64,000 bases of DNA from Brachynemurus nebulosus (GCA_035578155.1 JAPWDM010000068.1:186001-250000); one strand, 5' to 3'. Counted from the first letter of the stretch, positions 22,480 to 34,528 are shown. The notes: generated by a model not told the origin, from the sequence alone. A program made the numbers and translations.

Positions 22480-23640
22480 TTAACACATAATATTTGATTT
22501 TTTGAAGAACATGATCGTTATTAGTACTTTCTTGTAATTTTTTCTCATTTTCAGGCCTTGTAGCAATAATACAAAACACTCGTAAGTTGAAATCCAAATA
22601 ATCAGTATTTATAAAGTCTTTAGTAGGTTCACGGCTTAGTGTGTCGGGTATATAAAGGTTCTTTCCAGGAACATACGTTAGTGTGAAACGATATTTTAAT
22701 AGCTTAATTGCTAGTTTTTGTATACGTGGTGACATTTCATCAAGAGGCTTTTTAAGTAAACCAATTAAAGGTCTATGATCACTTTCTATTTTAAAATTTT
22801 GTCCAATTAAATAGTAACTGAAACGTTCACATCCGAATACCAGGGCAAGCAGTTCCTTTTCAATATGGTTATAATGTTGCTGTGTCGGTGTCAAAGATAC
22901 ACTTGCGAACTCTATGGTGCGACCATTTTGAGAAATCGAAGCTCCAAGACCAAATGGGCTTGCGTCAACGGATAACACTGTTTCCTGTGTAGGATCGAAA
23001 AATGATAAGTTAGTTATTGATATCACTAAGTCTTTAATGTGATCGAAACACTTCTGTTCAATAGAAGTCCACTGCCATTGAGTTTTATTACTGAGGAGTT
23101 TACGTAAAGTATTAGTTTCGTTAGACAGATTAGGAATAAATTTTGATAAGTACGTAATCATTCCTAAAAATCGTTGTAAGTCTTTTTTATTTCTTGGAGG
23201 CTGCATGTCACGAATGGCTTTGACTTTATTTTCATCAGGGGCTATACCACTGTCACTGATTTTATGTCCAAGAAATTTAATGCTCGTTACACAAAATTTA
23301 GATTTCTCGCGGCTTAATGTCATACCACTGTCTTTAATTTTTTGCAACACAGTCTGCAGGTTTTCATTATGTTCTTTTTCTGTTTTTCCATACACTAAAA
23401 TATCATCAAAGTAGACTAAAACACTAGGAGTACCATCTAAAATTTCTTGCATACACCTTTGAAAAATTTCAGGCGCTGCTGAGATACCGAAGGGCAAACG
23501 TAAGTAACGGTATCTCCCAAAACATGTAGCTATTGTACAAAGCAATGAAGCTTCATAAGTAAGTGGTAATTGTAAAAATGCTGATGAAGCATCCAGCAAG
23601 CTAAAATATTTTGCATTAGCGAGCTATGAGAACAGATCAT
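22379..23640 (-). pseudogene. Gypsy reverse transcriptase (C-terminal part) and RNase H
   Basis: The open 406-aa frame begins at LDASSAFLQLPL (motif A, catalytic Asp) and continues with LPFGISAAPEIFQ, the active-site YFDD in LVYFDDILVYG, and SREKSKFC. RNase H follows with LSVDASPFGLGA, the Glu in HIEKELLALVFG, SDHRPLIGLLKK and LYIPDTLSR. Upstream codons are interrupted by a TAG stop about 15 codons before LDASS, and then by the TIR insertion at 23674. The active-site residues survive. Confidence 0.88.
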
Positions 23641-24517
23641 CCTGTGAGGGAATCCTGAATACCTCTCGTTTTATACAGGGTGTAAAATAAATAAGTTTCA
23701 TCCTTTTGAGAGATGGTTTATCTCTGTGTAAAATTGCCGAAGACATAAAATTTTTTTCGGAATTCGCTATCTGAGAAAATCGCATCCCAGCCAGCTCATC
23801 GTTTAATATGAATTTCTCTGAATACGCCTCTGACCAAACTAAAATTATTCGCACCCTGTATAATAAAAATTTTTTAAAAATAAAAATAATTTTTTTTTTT
23901 ATTTTACGACAATATGTAAACATCTGCCGACTTTTGAACTGATTTGGTACTGTATAGTAAAAAAAAAACCGAACACTGTTTTTCATAAATTTTGGTTAAA
24001 ATATGTTTGAAATATTTTTGGAGGTTTTTATTTCACAGGACGTTATGAATATTGCAAGAACCGTAACTCTGGTATTGTTGCATTTCTTTAATTACAAATA
24101 TTTAGTTGCATTACTTTAATTACAAGTATTAATTTAATTAAAAATTACACTTGAATTTTTAAACAAACCAAAATAAAAACTTTCCTTTAACTGTCATAAA
24201 ACATTGTTGTTAATATTGTTGGTACACAACACAGATTAAAAAGTGAATTTTTATTCATAAGTGAGTAACTTTAGCCGAAAACTGTAACAGAGAATTCCAA
24301 ACTTCGGCATTAATTATCATTATTGTAAAATTATTTTACCAAATTTGTTCTATTATACCAACAAGCTCAAACAAAACACATTTAAATAATAATTTATGTA
24401 CCTGCGACACACATCAAAATAAGAGAAACAATAATAATAATAAAATATTAAAATACATTTAATAAGAGATACATACTATAAACATACATAATTATGTATG
24501 TAAGCAAATCTACAGTA

Positions 24518-25178
24518 AGGTAAATGTCCCAAATTCCGACACTTTAAGGAAGAACTAAACATATTTTCCTAGAATAATTTAAAATTCGTTGGAAAGGCTC
24601 AAAGTCTTTTTTCAACAACCAGACCAAAGTTTTTACTTTAGATAAATTATCACTTAAGAAAAATAGAAAGATAAAATACAAAAAATAAGAATTTTTGTAC
24701 TGCTGAAATGACACATAATTTCGACATCTACCATAAGAACTTAGCTCTAAATTCAATACCTTTGTGAACTTATTTTCGTGTTTTTTAATTCAACAATATC
24801 CATAATTTTGACTATAAACGCTTTAGCTCAAATAAAAAAGAAAAAAAAATTGATAAAGATGCATTTAAGTATAATTTATTGAAAAATTGCTTTATTTATT
24901 ACACGTACATATTAGTTAATAATGTACTTTTCCAATTTCTGCTAATATAAAAATCAATATTGTTTTGTTGTATATTTCGCAAAATAACTAATTGATCATT
25001 AATTTTAGTACAATATTTGTTAAAAATAAATCGAAATATACAAAAGGTAGTATTACCTAGTGTTCATAGATATCTCTAATGTACAAAACGAACGTTTTAA
25101 AAGCAGAATTTTTTTAAATTCTTTAAAATAATATAAACTTTGATTTTAAGATACTGTCTGATTTTGGGTCATTTACCT
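24518..25178. mobile_element. TA-flanked TIR element (661 bp)
   Basis: The left AGGTAAATGTCCCAAATTCC and the inverse of the right end AGGTAAATGACCCAAAATCA match over about 25 bp. TA duplications lie at 24516-24517 and 25179-25180. The TIR resembles the 3109-3703 element (both begin AGGTA). It is noncoding and nested in the 3.6-kb element. Confidence 0.75.
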
Positions 25179-26409
25179 TATCTATTGATTCATTCAAATT
25201 GATAAATATTCCTTTTCAGTTCCCAGTGTGTCAAAGTCGTTAAAACATTTTTTTTTAAATAAACAATTACAGATATACTACATTATGTACATACTTGGGG
25301 ATTCACAGACAATCATGTTCATATCATCAACCATCGATAATCAAGGAGTTGGCCAAGTGCGTATTTAACACACATTAAGCCGAGTTCCTGAGTTATTTAC
25401 GTTTTTGTATTTTTGGGGATAAAATACATCGCATTGCATATTTTTTTACGGTTTACTGTGAAAATAAATAAATATATTTGTACTTAACTGTTACTTACTG
25501 TGTTACTTAAGGGTCAATTAAGTGGTAATTGGATTCCTTACAAACCACATGGACTTTGAAATACAATATTTCTGAAACACAATATTTCTTAACTTGATTT
25601 TAAAAGATTTTTCTAATGATATGCTGCAAACAGTATACATATAATTATTTTTGAAGGAACTTACGAAAAAATTTTTTCAGCATTCCTCTTAATTTTGATT
25701 TGAATTTTTGGAAATGTTATCTAATATCAGAATATACTTTGACGTAAAATTTCACTTACTGAGTGTACTAAAATTGTTTATGCCCAGCTTTAAATACGGA
25801 AGATAGGTACCATAAGAAATTAAGAAAGAAATTGTTTTACTGACGGTTAATTGAGATATCTATCTGTAGCATGTATTATATTTGCAAAATTTCGTGTTCA
25901 TACATCCAAAGACGTGAAATTTCTGAAAATGTTACAATCAAAAAATTATAAGACCTTCCAGAGTTCTTCGGAACCCTAATCTTTGAAAATTATTTTTTAA
26001 AAAGCCATAAACATAATATATTTATGACCTGTCAAACTGGATATATTTATGTTATGTCATGTGTTTTGAAAACACCAGTAACCTATTTATTTTATATATA
26101 AAATTATAAGTATGAATACGTATTTTTAGTTGTACATATGTGTATGATTGCAGATTAGTATTCGTATTATTTTATTATCATTTTATCAATAATAAAACAG
26201 TACATTCTTCCTTATTTTTTTAACAATACAGGTACTGGTCTAAGCTGTTTTAAACTGTTGCATAACTGTGTGAAAATAAATTAGCGATTTATAATTTCTT
26301 TAAATCAAAGTATTAAAATTAAAAATATGTGTATGTGCGTGAATAACAAACCAATAGTATATTTTAGAAATGTTTTAAAATTTAATTGTTGTGTCATAAT
26401 TCATAAATA

Positions 26410-26930
26410 CTTCAACTTAACGTACTTGCTCTGAGATAGTCAGGTACAAAAGTTTATCTCAGCAAAAAAACTTTATTTTATCAAAAATTAAATAATGTAT
26501 TGATATTCTTCAGTTATTATATTTGTGTACCACTTGTTTTTTTGTATTTCCGCGCGCTTATGTTGTAGCAATTTAAAAGAATTGTTGAAAAAACGTTGTA
26601 AAAACGTAGTAAAATGATGTTTTTAAATTATATTTCAAAATCGGCGTGGTCAATAATTTTTATTTCTTATTAAATATGGTTTGTAACTTTGTATTAAATA
26701 ACATATTCAATTTTTATCAAATTCCTTTGACACGTTTTCATTTTATTCTAAAAAAATAGAATTTTCCCATAAGAACCCGTGTTAAAATTACAAAACTTTG
26801 AAATCGTTTTTCTCAAAATTGGGGTGGTTAATTTTTTTTTCGGTAAGGGCTCGTATTATTGGTATTGGAGAAAATAAATATCTAGAGAACTTTGTTAAAT
26901 TTCCAAATAATTTAATGAGATTTGACGAAA
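26410..26930 (+). repeat. Repeat Y, uninterrupted copy
   Basis: It matches 52190-52586 plus 56474-56560, with landmarks TTGCTCTGAGATAGTCAG, CATTTTATT and TTTTCCCATAAGA. In this copy the sequence ATCGTTTTTCTCAAAATTGG is continuous, whereas in the other it is split by a 3.9-kb element. It therefore serves as the empty site. It lies inside the 3.6-kb TIR element. Confidence 0.8.
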
Positions 26931-27272
26931 TCGATCTATTTGATATATGACGTAAATTGTCTCATTAAAAATTATGTTCAAATTTTTATGGACACTACTG
27001 TATAACTATTTTCAAAAGATTTTGTAAACAAGCAGGTAAAAATATTTTGTTGACAAAAAAATTTACATTCAAAAAAGCAAAGGAAAAAAATGATAAGTAA
27101 TCAGAGTCTGATTAAGTTTGTTTTTCTAGGGGCCATTTTTTAACACGTTTTTGACAATCGAAAATTTCTGAAATGAAACTTGATCGGTAAAATTTAACTA
27201 GCAATACTTAATTAGTAGACTGAGACCTTTCTCTCCTGCAAATTATGAAACTTATTTACTTTACACCCTGTA

Positions 27273-27640
27273 TATTTGTTTAAGTTACGAGGATCCATAC
27301 AGATTCGTATATCATTGTTAGGTTTTTGAACAACCACTATCGGGTGTACCCAGTCAGTTGGTTCTGTAATTGGAACAATTAAATTATCATTCACCATTTG
27401 ATCAAGTTTTTGTTTGACTTTGTCTTTCAATGCAATAGGTATCTTTCGTGGTGGGCTTACATGTGGAACCGCATTTTCAGCCAGTTTAATAGAAAATTTT
27501 TTGTTAACTTGCCCAATGCCATTAAAAACTGAAGAGAAAGAATTTAATATATTTTGAACACTGTCATCGGCTAGAGTATGAATATTACTGTTTTTATCAG
27601 ATGGAATGATTTTAAACACATGAATCGATTTTAAGCCCAA
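27273..27640 (-). pseudogene. Gypsy reverse transcriptase, N-terminal part
   Basis: The frame contains KIPIALKDKVKQKLDQM, the PTDWVHPIVVVQKPN stretch and IRICMDPRNLNK, the normal start of a gypsy RT fingers domain. It stops where the TIR element begins at 27272. The start of this frame overlaps the end of the protease frame in another phase (27612-27640), so a frameshift lies there. Confidence 0.85.
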
Positions 27641-28394
27641 GATAGAACAAGGAACACTTGAGTTTATAATATAAAAAAGTAGTTTTTTTATGCATGTTTC
27701 TATACTGACAGTTTAAGTATATTTGGCCCAAAACATCACTTTTATGTCCTGTGTAAGATGACAGTTGAGATGAAAATTTTAAGAGTTTATCACCTGATAA
27801 ATTAAGTTTATTAAAAGCAGAAAAATTTAGTGTATTCACTTGGCTTCCGGTGTCAATTTTTAGTTTAATTTTGGTCCCAGCAATATTTAGCTCTTCAAAC
27901 CACTCAATAGTATTAATATCCGAACTACTGATAGTCCATACAATCAGATTTGAATCCTGATCAGTTTGTGAGTTTATATAAGTATTTTCATTGTCACTGT
28001 CCTCCAAAATTTCATGTACTTTGTTACGATTATGACAATATTTACGATAGTGTCCCTGTTTTTTACATAAGCTGCAGTATCTATAATACGCAGGGCACTT
28101 ATTTTGTTCATGTTGCATTCCACATGAATTACAAACATTTTTACCATGAATTTTATGCCCTCCAATTTTGCCTTTTCCAGCAAATTCATGTTTTCCAAAC
28201 TGTCCCGAATGTCCCATACTTCCTAGTTTTTGTGTTCCGCTGGTAGAACCACCATATATGCCATTGCCATCTCTGTTTTTAGTAAAACGTTTGTTAATTG
28301 CGTTTACTGACACAGTTTCTATAGCAATTTCTTTTTGTGTAGCTGTACTAGCTTCCATGGAACAAGAAATATTTATTGCTTCCTCTAAGTTCAA
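27612..28394 (-). pseudogene. Gypsy gag C-terminus and protease (260 aa)
   Basis: Two zinc knuckles follow each other: C-x2-C-x3-H-x4-C (CNSCGMQHEQNKC) and C-x2-C-x4-H-x4-C (CSLCKKQGHYRKYC). They bind element RNA in the capsid. About 70 residues later comes the aspartic protease active site KIDTGSQVN. The gag N-terminus is missing, cut at the junction with family-X sequence at 28413. The C-terminal frame runs off through a frameshift into the RT region. Confidence 0.85.
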
Positions 28395-28413
28395 ATCAGC
28401 TACATTTTTAAGC

Positions 28414-29482
28414 TACAATTTCATGCTTTTTCGACGTTTTCGAAGTTTGTACCACTCGCATAGGTCACCCGGATAAACCCAGAGGGCTGAAATTTTGTAT
28501 TGGGATTGAGTTAGTATCAAGGGGGTGCCTTTTGGGGGTCTCGACTTTTAACCCTTACCCCCACCATTTTTATACCAAAAAGAACATGATTTTTCTTGTT
28601 TTTTGACAGTTTCGTTCGGGTCAACATCTCCCCAAATAAACCTAGAGGGCTGAAATTTTGTGTACAGGTTAAGTTAATAGCCGGCCACTGCTTTTTGGAG
28701 GTTTCAACTTTTAACCCTTACCCCCACGATTTTTACGCCAGTATTTCCTTATTTGTTTATTATTTATAAATATGGAATACCATAAAATAACGCTCAAATC
28801 TATTAATATAATATTTCCTTAATTTTTTGCTTGTTTTCTAACACGTCTAGAGACTCTCTAAGGAAACCTAGAGGGCTGAAATTTTGTACGTGTATTCAGT
28901 TAGTATCCAGCTAGTACCTTTTAGGGAGTCCACATTACTTTTTCCCCCACTTCTCCCATTTTTACATCGGATTTGAATGCTATTGTTAAATGTGTTTTAA
29001 ATGCATTAATTTTATTCTAAATACAAGTAAGCGAATAGTAATTTTAAAAAATTTAAAAAAAAGTGAACTTACTTTTATGACAAATGAAATACGTACATAT
29101 TAAGTAATTTAAAATTGTTATTAAAGTCACTGTTTATTTATAAATTAGGAATTTTGGATTTATATTATTTATAAAATAGAAATTTTGGATTTTTTTGGAA
29201 AGAAAAAATATCTTCATAAAAGCCTTCCAGTTTACTATTTAAGTTCCTTCTTTTTTAATATTTAAAAATAAAGCACAAAGGCAATTGGCGGATAAGCATT
29301 GGTAGGAATGCCCTCGTACGAATTGTGTTGGCTTTTTCCCTGCTAACTGTTATCGGCACAAAATTGAATTTTACTGAGATTCAGCCCTTAAAAACTTAAA
29401 ACCTTTTTTTAAAGCCCTGAGCAACCGGACCCTCATCATCAGTTTTGAAACCACCAAAATGACAAATCGCTTGTGGACTAAT
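28414..29482 (-). repeat. Family X noncoding repeat, copy 3 (truncated)
   Basis: The reverse complement matches copies 1 and 2 from about AGTCCACAAGCGATTTG to TGAAATTGTAGCTTAAAAA, where it meets gypsy gag. It lacks the last tandem unit and end. A stretch of about 70 bp near 28757-28826 is extra relative to copies 1 and 2 and is bordered by a short duplication of AAGGAAATA, as if something inserted or slipped there. Confidence 0.75.
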
Positions 29483-29647
29483 AATCAATGTATTATCTCA
29501 CAATAAAATAGAATTAAGTGAATAGTATTTAAATCATATAAATTAGCCCTACACAAAATAAATAAATCTAAGGTATATACTAAACATGAGTAACACAAAA
29601 ATAAATACAAATTAATGTTTTATTACTAACAGAATGTTCAATCCTAA

Positions 29648-30990
29648 CAAGGAGATGCACCCAGAGTGAAATTCGGGATTTTGATGAAACTTCGCTGGTG
29701 TGTAGAATAGGCAAAAATAAGGGACCCGTATTTTTTTATCGGCCATCTTCTACGTTTAGGGGGCGAAACGAGCCCCTAAAGTTGGGGGTTCAAATCGTAT
29801 TTTTTAAAATATCTCGAAAACTATAAGAGATAGAGGAAAACTTTGAATCGACGAAATGTTACCTTTTGAAAGACCTATTCATCTGTATATGTTAAATCAG
29901 GGCCGGGTTCATAAGAGGAGCTGGACGGATGAAAATGTGGGTAAATTTTTTTATACAGTCTGAATGGTTCAATGTATCAAATTTTTGGCATCGTAAATAG
30001 GAAGAGCACCAAAAATTAGGTGATACGTGTTTTTGTGTTGAAATATGTATGTGTGGTATCCAAGCCATATAAGGAAGAAAAAATGGGGTAGATTATATTG
30101 CATTATTGATTGCAAATACGTTTTATATTTTTTAATCTTTATGTTTATTTTCATCATGAAAATGTAAATTTTTACTTTCCGATAATGATTCATGTATTTT
30201 TCAGTACTTACTTAATTGGTAATTTAACCATTTGTATATATGGTTACTAATATTCGATATTTTTTATAACTATTTCTACCAAAGTTCTCCGGTCTGCAAG
30301 AGTTAATGAATGTCCAACAAGAACCAATAATCTTCCGTTCAACAACTGCCTTTATCTTCTTACAAATTCGTTTTTAACCAAATAAACGCGGTTTATTTCT
30401 TTCCCAACATTCAAACTATTTTTCTTATTCTTTTTGTATCTTTTATAGGGTGTGAACCCCATTTCCCAAATCGCAAAATTTATTACAAAGCACCTGAACA
30501 GTGAGCGAAAGAGATTGTTGCTTTTTGTCGAGCATTCGTTAACACAAGCACACCAGAGAACTTTAACTTTCGCAGAAATAGGTATAAAAAATATCGAAAT
30601 GAGTAATGAAATGTACACATGGCAAAATTACCAATGAAGTTAGTACTGAAAAATATATGAATCATTATCGGAAAGTAAAAAATTACATTTTCCTGATGAA
30701 AATCAACATAAAAATAAAAAAATAAAAACGTATTTGGAATCAATAATAATGCAATATAATCTACTCAATCTTTTTCTCCCTTATATGGCTTGGATACAAC
30801 ACACATTTCGAAAAAACGGAAAAGTACTTATCCCCTAATTTTTGGTGCTCTTTCTATTTATGATACCAAAAATTTGATACATTGAACCAAGCAGACTGTA
30901 CAAGAAAATTTACCCCCATTTTACCCCTCCAGCCTCTCCTATGAACGCGGCCTTGGTTTAACCTATACAGGTGAATAGGTTTTGAAGCAA
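29648..30990. mobile_element. Foldback family F, copy 3
   Basis: The left arm 29648-30330 begins AAGGAGATGCACCCAGAG. The right arm, about 30485-30990, is an inverse copy. It includes TTTACTTTCCGATAATGATT, AAAGAGCACCAAAAATTAGG and AACCTATACAGGTGAATAG, with roughly 500 bp of pairing. The right arm stops before the outer terminus. No coding frame is visible. This is the clearest copy for judging the family structure. Confidence 0.8.
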
Positions 30991-31090
30991 AAAACTAAAA
31001 ATGGAAATGGCGAATTGGGGATTATGTTTTTAATTTATTTTTAATGATTCATATTTATTTATTTTTACTTTGTACGCCTTAAAATCTGAA

Positions 31091-32319
31091 TTAAAGTTTA
31101 AATTTTTTAAAATTATGACATAAATCATGCGTATATAAATTAAAAAAAGGAGGTGAGAGTACTGATTCCTGGGCAAGTCCCACACTTGTATATCGTGGCA
31201 CAATCAGTTTATCGTATATTATAACATAAATTCCACGTTCTTTATATAAATTAATAATTCTAAAAGCAAAAAGTTCGGGTATATTTAATTGGACTAATCT
31301 ATTATACAAAATATTCAAATTTACTTGGTCATAAGCAAACTGTATATCAGTAAAAATTGCTAATGTCTGTTCATTGTTACCGAATCCAAGTTTTACACTT
31401 GTTGTTAAAAGATTAATGGCGTCTACCGCACTTTTCCCGTTTCTGAACCCAAATTGAGCTTTTGGAAGAATCATATTTTTTTTTTACCCAATATTTTAGT
31501 CGCAGCTTAATTAATCGTTCCAAGGTTTTAAAAATGCAAGGAAAGAGTGAAATCGGGCGATAAGAATTATGATATTCAGGATTCTTTCCCTTTTTGTAGA
31601 TAGGAATGATAAAAGCTTTTTTAAATTCTGAAATATTTCCATTTCTCTCCCATATGGAATTTATTATTTCTAGATAGTGTGTCTCAGCTATGCAAGATAG
31701 CTTATAAAGTATTGCGGAATGAATATTATCTCCCCCAGGTGAAGAGTTATTTGTACTTTTAAGAACTATTTCTAGTTCACGTGTATCAAAAGGTCTAAAC
31801 CAAAATTCATTTTCAGCCAGAAAGTTTTGTCTGGGTGTGGGAATATATATACCTACATAATCGAGAGCTAATTTATTTAAGAAACTGTTAGTCCAAGAAT
31901 TGATTGAAACTGGATTATTACTTTTACTATTTTTAGATATTGTACCCTTCAACCTCTTAATGACATCCCAAACTTCATTCATAGGAGTATTACAGTGTAT
32001 GTTTTCATTAAATTTTCTCCAGCATTCTCTTTTTTTGTTTTTAAAAACACGTTTAATATAAGCTCGTACGTGTTTTAGAGTATTAAAATTATTATTGGAC
32101 ATATTTTTATACTCCCTCAAACATAGTTTACGTATGTATACCAGGGCAACACAGTCATCATCTCACCATGGTGGAAGTAGTTTGTAAATAGTACGAGGTT
32201 TTTTAACAGGGATACTACCTTCAGTAGCTGTGTTAATATTTTCTAAAAAAAAAAATTGTATTTCTTACTAACACTGTAATTTTCTATATCACTGAGGAAC
32301 AATTTTAAACCTAAGTTCT
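31091..32319 (-). pseudogene. LINE reverse transcriptase (jockey/R1-like), broken
   Basis: The minus-strand frames carry a PPWW linker near 32165, SPGGDNIHSAIL, the SYRPISLFPCIFKTLERLI block (near 31540), AQFGFRNGKSAVDAI and motif A FTDIQFAYDQVN. Motif B is altered: GLAQESVLSPPFFN, where functional enzymes carry PQG. A frameshift near 31440-31474 divides the two main frames, and the copy ends before the YxDD motif. The same LINE continues across a DNA transposon at 34777-35437. Confidence 0.8.
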
Positions 32320-32511
32320 GTTGAGTTCGATTTTACACTTGATTTAGACTAAAATTTGCATGCTGATTTCGAAAATACCGTTAGTTTTTTTGTATCACGT
32401 CAAATTTTTTCTCTACGACTTGTTTTTCGAAAAAGTAAAATTGTGTTGTTTTGTTTATGTAATACTCTGTACTCGTTAGCCTATTTGTTTGCGTTATCTA
32501 TGCACATGTGC

Positions 32512-32519
32512 TATAAAAT
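32512..32519 (+). promoter_or_regulatory. TATA box candidate of the 560-aa gene
   Basis: TATAAAAT lies about 125 bp before a GT-AG intron candidate and 270 bp before the ATG. A start of transcription about 25-30 bp downstream is inferred. Confidence 0.5.
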
Positions 32520-32636
32520 AGGCAAACGGTGACAGGTACTAACAGGTACTGTCAGGTAGTAACTTGTTTGGACTATTTACTATTTAGTTGTATGTGATAC
32601 GTTGCGGTGAGTGGCTGCTTAATACTATCTATTTAG

Positions 32637-32782
32637 GTGAGTAGTATGCTATTCTGTATGTTAGAAATACATAAAATTTTGTATAAAATGGGCTAGCGCT
32701 AGTTAGCATACCTATACATAAATAATTTTTATTTTACTAGCATTTCATCCAGTCAAGTTAATATTTGTTAATGTTTTTTTAG
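32637..32782 (+). other. Candidate 5'-UTR intron
   Basis: The donor is AG/GTGAGTAG and the acceptor ends TGTTTTTTTAG, four bases before the ATG. The length of about 146 bp and the pyrimidine-rich 3' end suit an insect intron. A second possible donor, GCG/GTGAGTGG, lies at about 32606. Confidence 0.5.
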
Positions 32783-32785
32783 ATC

Positions 32786-34468
32786 ATGTCTTCCTCTGCT
32801 ATTTTTCGTCGTAAATGTCTAAACAACCCGGATTCATTTTGTTATATCTGTGGAAGTTTCACCATTCCTAGTCAAAGAACAAACATTAGCGCATTTGTTA
32901 TGCAAGCGTATTTTGCATATTTCAAAATAAAAATTGGTGATCAAAACAAATCTTGGGCGCCTCATAAAGTGTGTAAGCAGTGTGTTGAAAGTTTACGAAT
33001 GTGGACCAAGGGCACACGTGATAAGTTGTCTTTTGGCATACCTATGGTTTGGCGAGAACCCAAAAATCATAGCAGTGACTGTTATTTTTGTTCAGTGAAA
33101 ACTTCAGGTTATAATAAGAAAAATAAATGTAAAATAGAGTATCCTAGTTTACCATCAGCTATACGTCCAGTATCACATTCAACTGAAATTCCAGTGCCAG
33201 TTTTCAGTCAACTACCTTTTTCTGAACATGTGGATTTTGATGAAGAACCAACTGCTACTAATGATGATGATTTTGAAATTGAAAATGACTTAGCTCGTAA
33301 AGGATTTGATCAAAATGAACTAAATGATTTGGTGCGAGATTTGGGACTGTCAAAAAAGGCTTCAGAACTCTTGGCATCAAGACTGAATGAGAAAAATTTG
33401 CTCGAAAAAGAAACCAAGATATCCTACTTTCGAAACCGAGAAAGTGCATTTTTGCAGTATTTTAAAAGTGAGAGTGGCTTTGTTTATTGTCACAACATAC
33501 ACGGCTTAATGCAGGAATTGGGGATTCCAATTTATAATTCAACTGAATGGCGACTGTTTATCGATAGCTCAAAACGGAGCTTAAAATGTGTTCTTCTCCA
33601 CAATGGTAATTTATTTGGTGCAGTACCAATTGGGCATTCAGTATGTCTTCATGAGGAATATGGAGATATAAAGAGAGTAATTGAGTTGCTGGAATACCAC
33701 AAACATAATTGGATCATCTGTGTTGATCTTAAAATGGTATGCTTCCTTCTTGGTCAGCAACGTGGATTTACAAAATATCCCTGTTTTCTTTGCATGTGGG
33801 ACAGCAGAGCTCGAGATAAACATTGGGTGCAGAACAACTGGCCTCCAAGATTTGATCTCAAGTCGGGTGATCCGAACATTTCACATGAACCACTTGTTGA
33901 TAGAAAGAAAATTATATTCCCACCATTACATATAAAACTTGGCCTCATAAAGCAATTTGTTAAAACTTTGTCCACTGAAGAATGTTTCAAATACCTTATT
34001 TCAGCAATTCCTAGTTTGTCAATTGAAAAAATCAAGGCCGGTGTTTTTGATGGTCCACAGATTAGGCAGCTCATCAAAGATAAAAATTTTATAGAAACAA
34101 TGTCAGAACTCGAGAAGAATGCTTGGTTATCATTCACAGACGTTGTTAAAAACTTCCTTGGAAATACGAAAGCAAAAAACTACGTCGAGATTATCCAGAA
34201 ACTATTGGAGAACTATAGATTACTTGGTTGCAACATGAGCATCAAGTTGCACTTTTTGCACAGCCACCTTGAAAACTTTCCAGAAAATCTTGGTGCGGTC
34301 AGTGATGAGCAAGGTGAACGATTTCATCAAGACCTGAAAGTCATGGAGGAACGGTATCAAGGAAGATGGAATACAAATATGATGGCGGACTATTGCTGGA
34401 GCATTAAGAGAGATTGTCCAATGAGAGAACACTCCAGAAAAAGTTATAAGCGTAAATTTTTACCTTAA
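32786..34468 (+). CDS. Transposase-like protein of unnamed family (560 aa, intact)
   Basis: This is the only long undamaged gene in the window. The N-terminal metal-binding region has C19/C22 with H60/C63/C66 (CYICG ... HKVCKQC), and a further C99/C102. An acidic linker (148-170) follows. The main domain has FIDSS (Asp260) in a beta-strand-like context, ICVDLKMVCFLLGQQ (Asp314), a C333-x2-C336 pair followed by WDSRARD, FPPLHIKLGLIKQ (372-390) and LGNTKA. A His/Glu-rich end contains KLHFLHSH (487-494), DEQGERFHQD (507-516) and GRWNTNMMADYCW. Two spaced aspartates and late glutamates fit an RNase H-like DDE fold, but the residues are not proven. The same motifs recall a repetitive uncharacterised family in insect and cnidarian genomes (from memory). 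The first ATG follows a splice acceptor. Flanking inverted repeats suggest it moves its own element. Confidence 0.75.
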   Translation: MSSSAIFRRKCLNNPDSFCYICGSFTIPSQRTNISAFVMQAYFAYFKIKIGDQNKSWAPHKVCKQCVESLRMWTKGTRDKLSFGIPMVWREPKNHSSDCYFCSVKTSGYNKKNKCKIEYPSLPSAIRPVSHSTEIPVPVFSQLPFSEHVDFDEEPTATNDDDFEIENDLARKGFDQNELNDLVRDLGLSKKASELLASRLNEKNLLEKETKISYFRNRESAFLQYFKSESGFVYCHNIHGLMQELGIPIYNSTEWRLFIDSSKRSLKCVLLHNGNLFGAVPIGHSVCLHEEYGDIKRVIELLEYHKHNWIICVDLKMVCFLLGQQRGFTKYPCFLCMWDSRARDKHWVQNNWPPRFDLKSGDPNISHEPLVDRKKIIFPPLHIKLGLIKQFVKTLSTEECFKYLISAIPSLSIEKIKAGVFDGPQIRQLIKDKNFIETMSELEKNAWLSFTDVVKNFLGNTKAKNYVEIIQKLLENYRLLGCNMSIKLHFLHSHLENFPENLGAVSDEQGERFHQDLKVMEERYQGRWNTNMMADYCWSIKRDCPMREHSRKSYKRKFLP

Positions 34469-34528
34469 ATAGTTGTAAATAATTTGATTTATGGTAATAC
34501 TTTTCTTTGTACGAACCAAATTATTTTA

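Larger units (their letters stand above)
23674..27272. mobile_element. 3.6-kb TIR element inserted in gypsy RT
   Basis: The left end TACAGGGTGTAAAATAAATA (23674) is the inverse of the right end (27243-27272) over about 28 bp with one mismatch, and TA flanks both sides. The gypsy RT frame resumes on either side, so this is a true insertion. An extra inverted CACCCTGTA at 23852-23860, followed by TA, could mark an inner 187-bp MITE (23674-23860). There is no transposase frame (longest about 70 aa), so the element is nonautonomous. It carries another TIR element at 24518. Confidence 0.8.
21000..28413 (-). mobile_element. Ty3/gypsy (Mag-like) LTR retrotransposon, 5'-truncated and disrupted
   Basis: On the minus strand the order is gag zinc knuckles, protease, RT, RNase H, integrase, polypurine tract, then a 3' LTR. 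The gag start and the 5' LTR are missing because the element ends at a junction with family-X copy 3 at 28413. A 3.6-kb TIR element splits RT. There are frameshifts between protease and RT (near 27640) and between RNase H and integrase (near 22380), and one in-frame stop upstream of the RT active site. No envelope-like frame is present. The copy is inactive. Confidence 0.9.
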
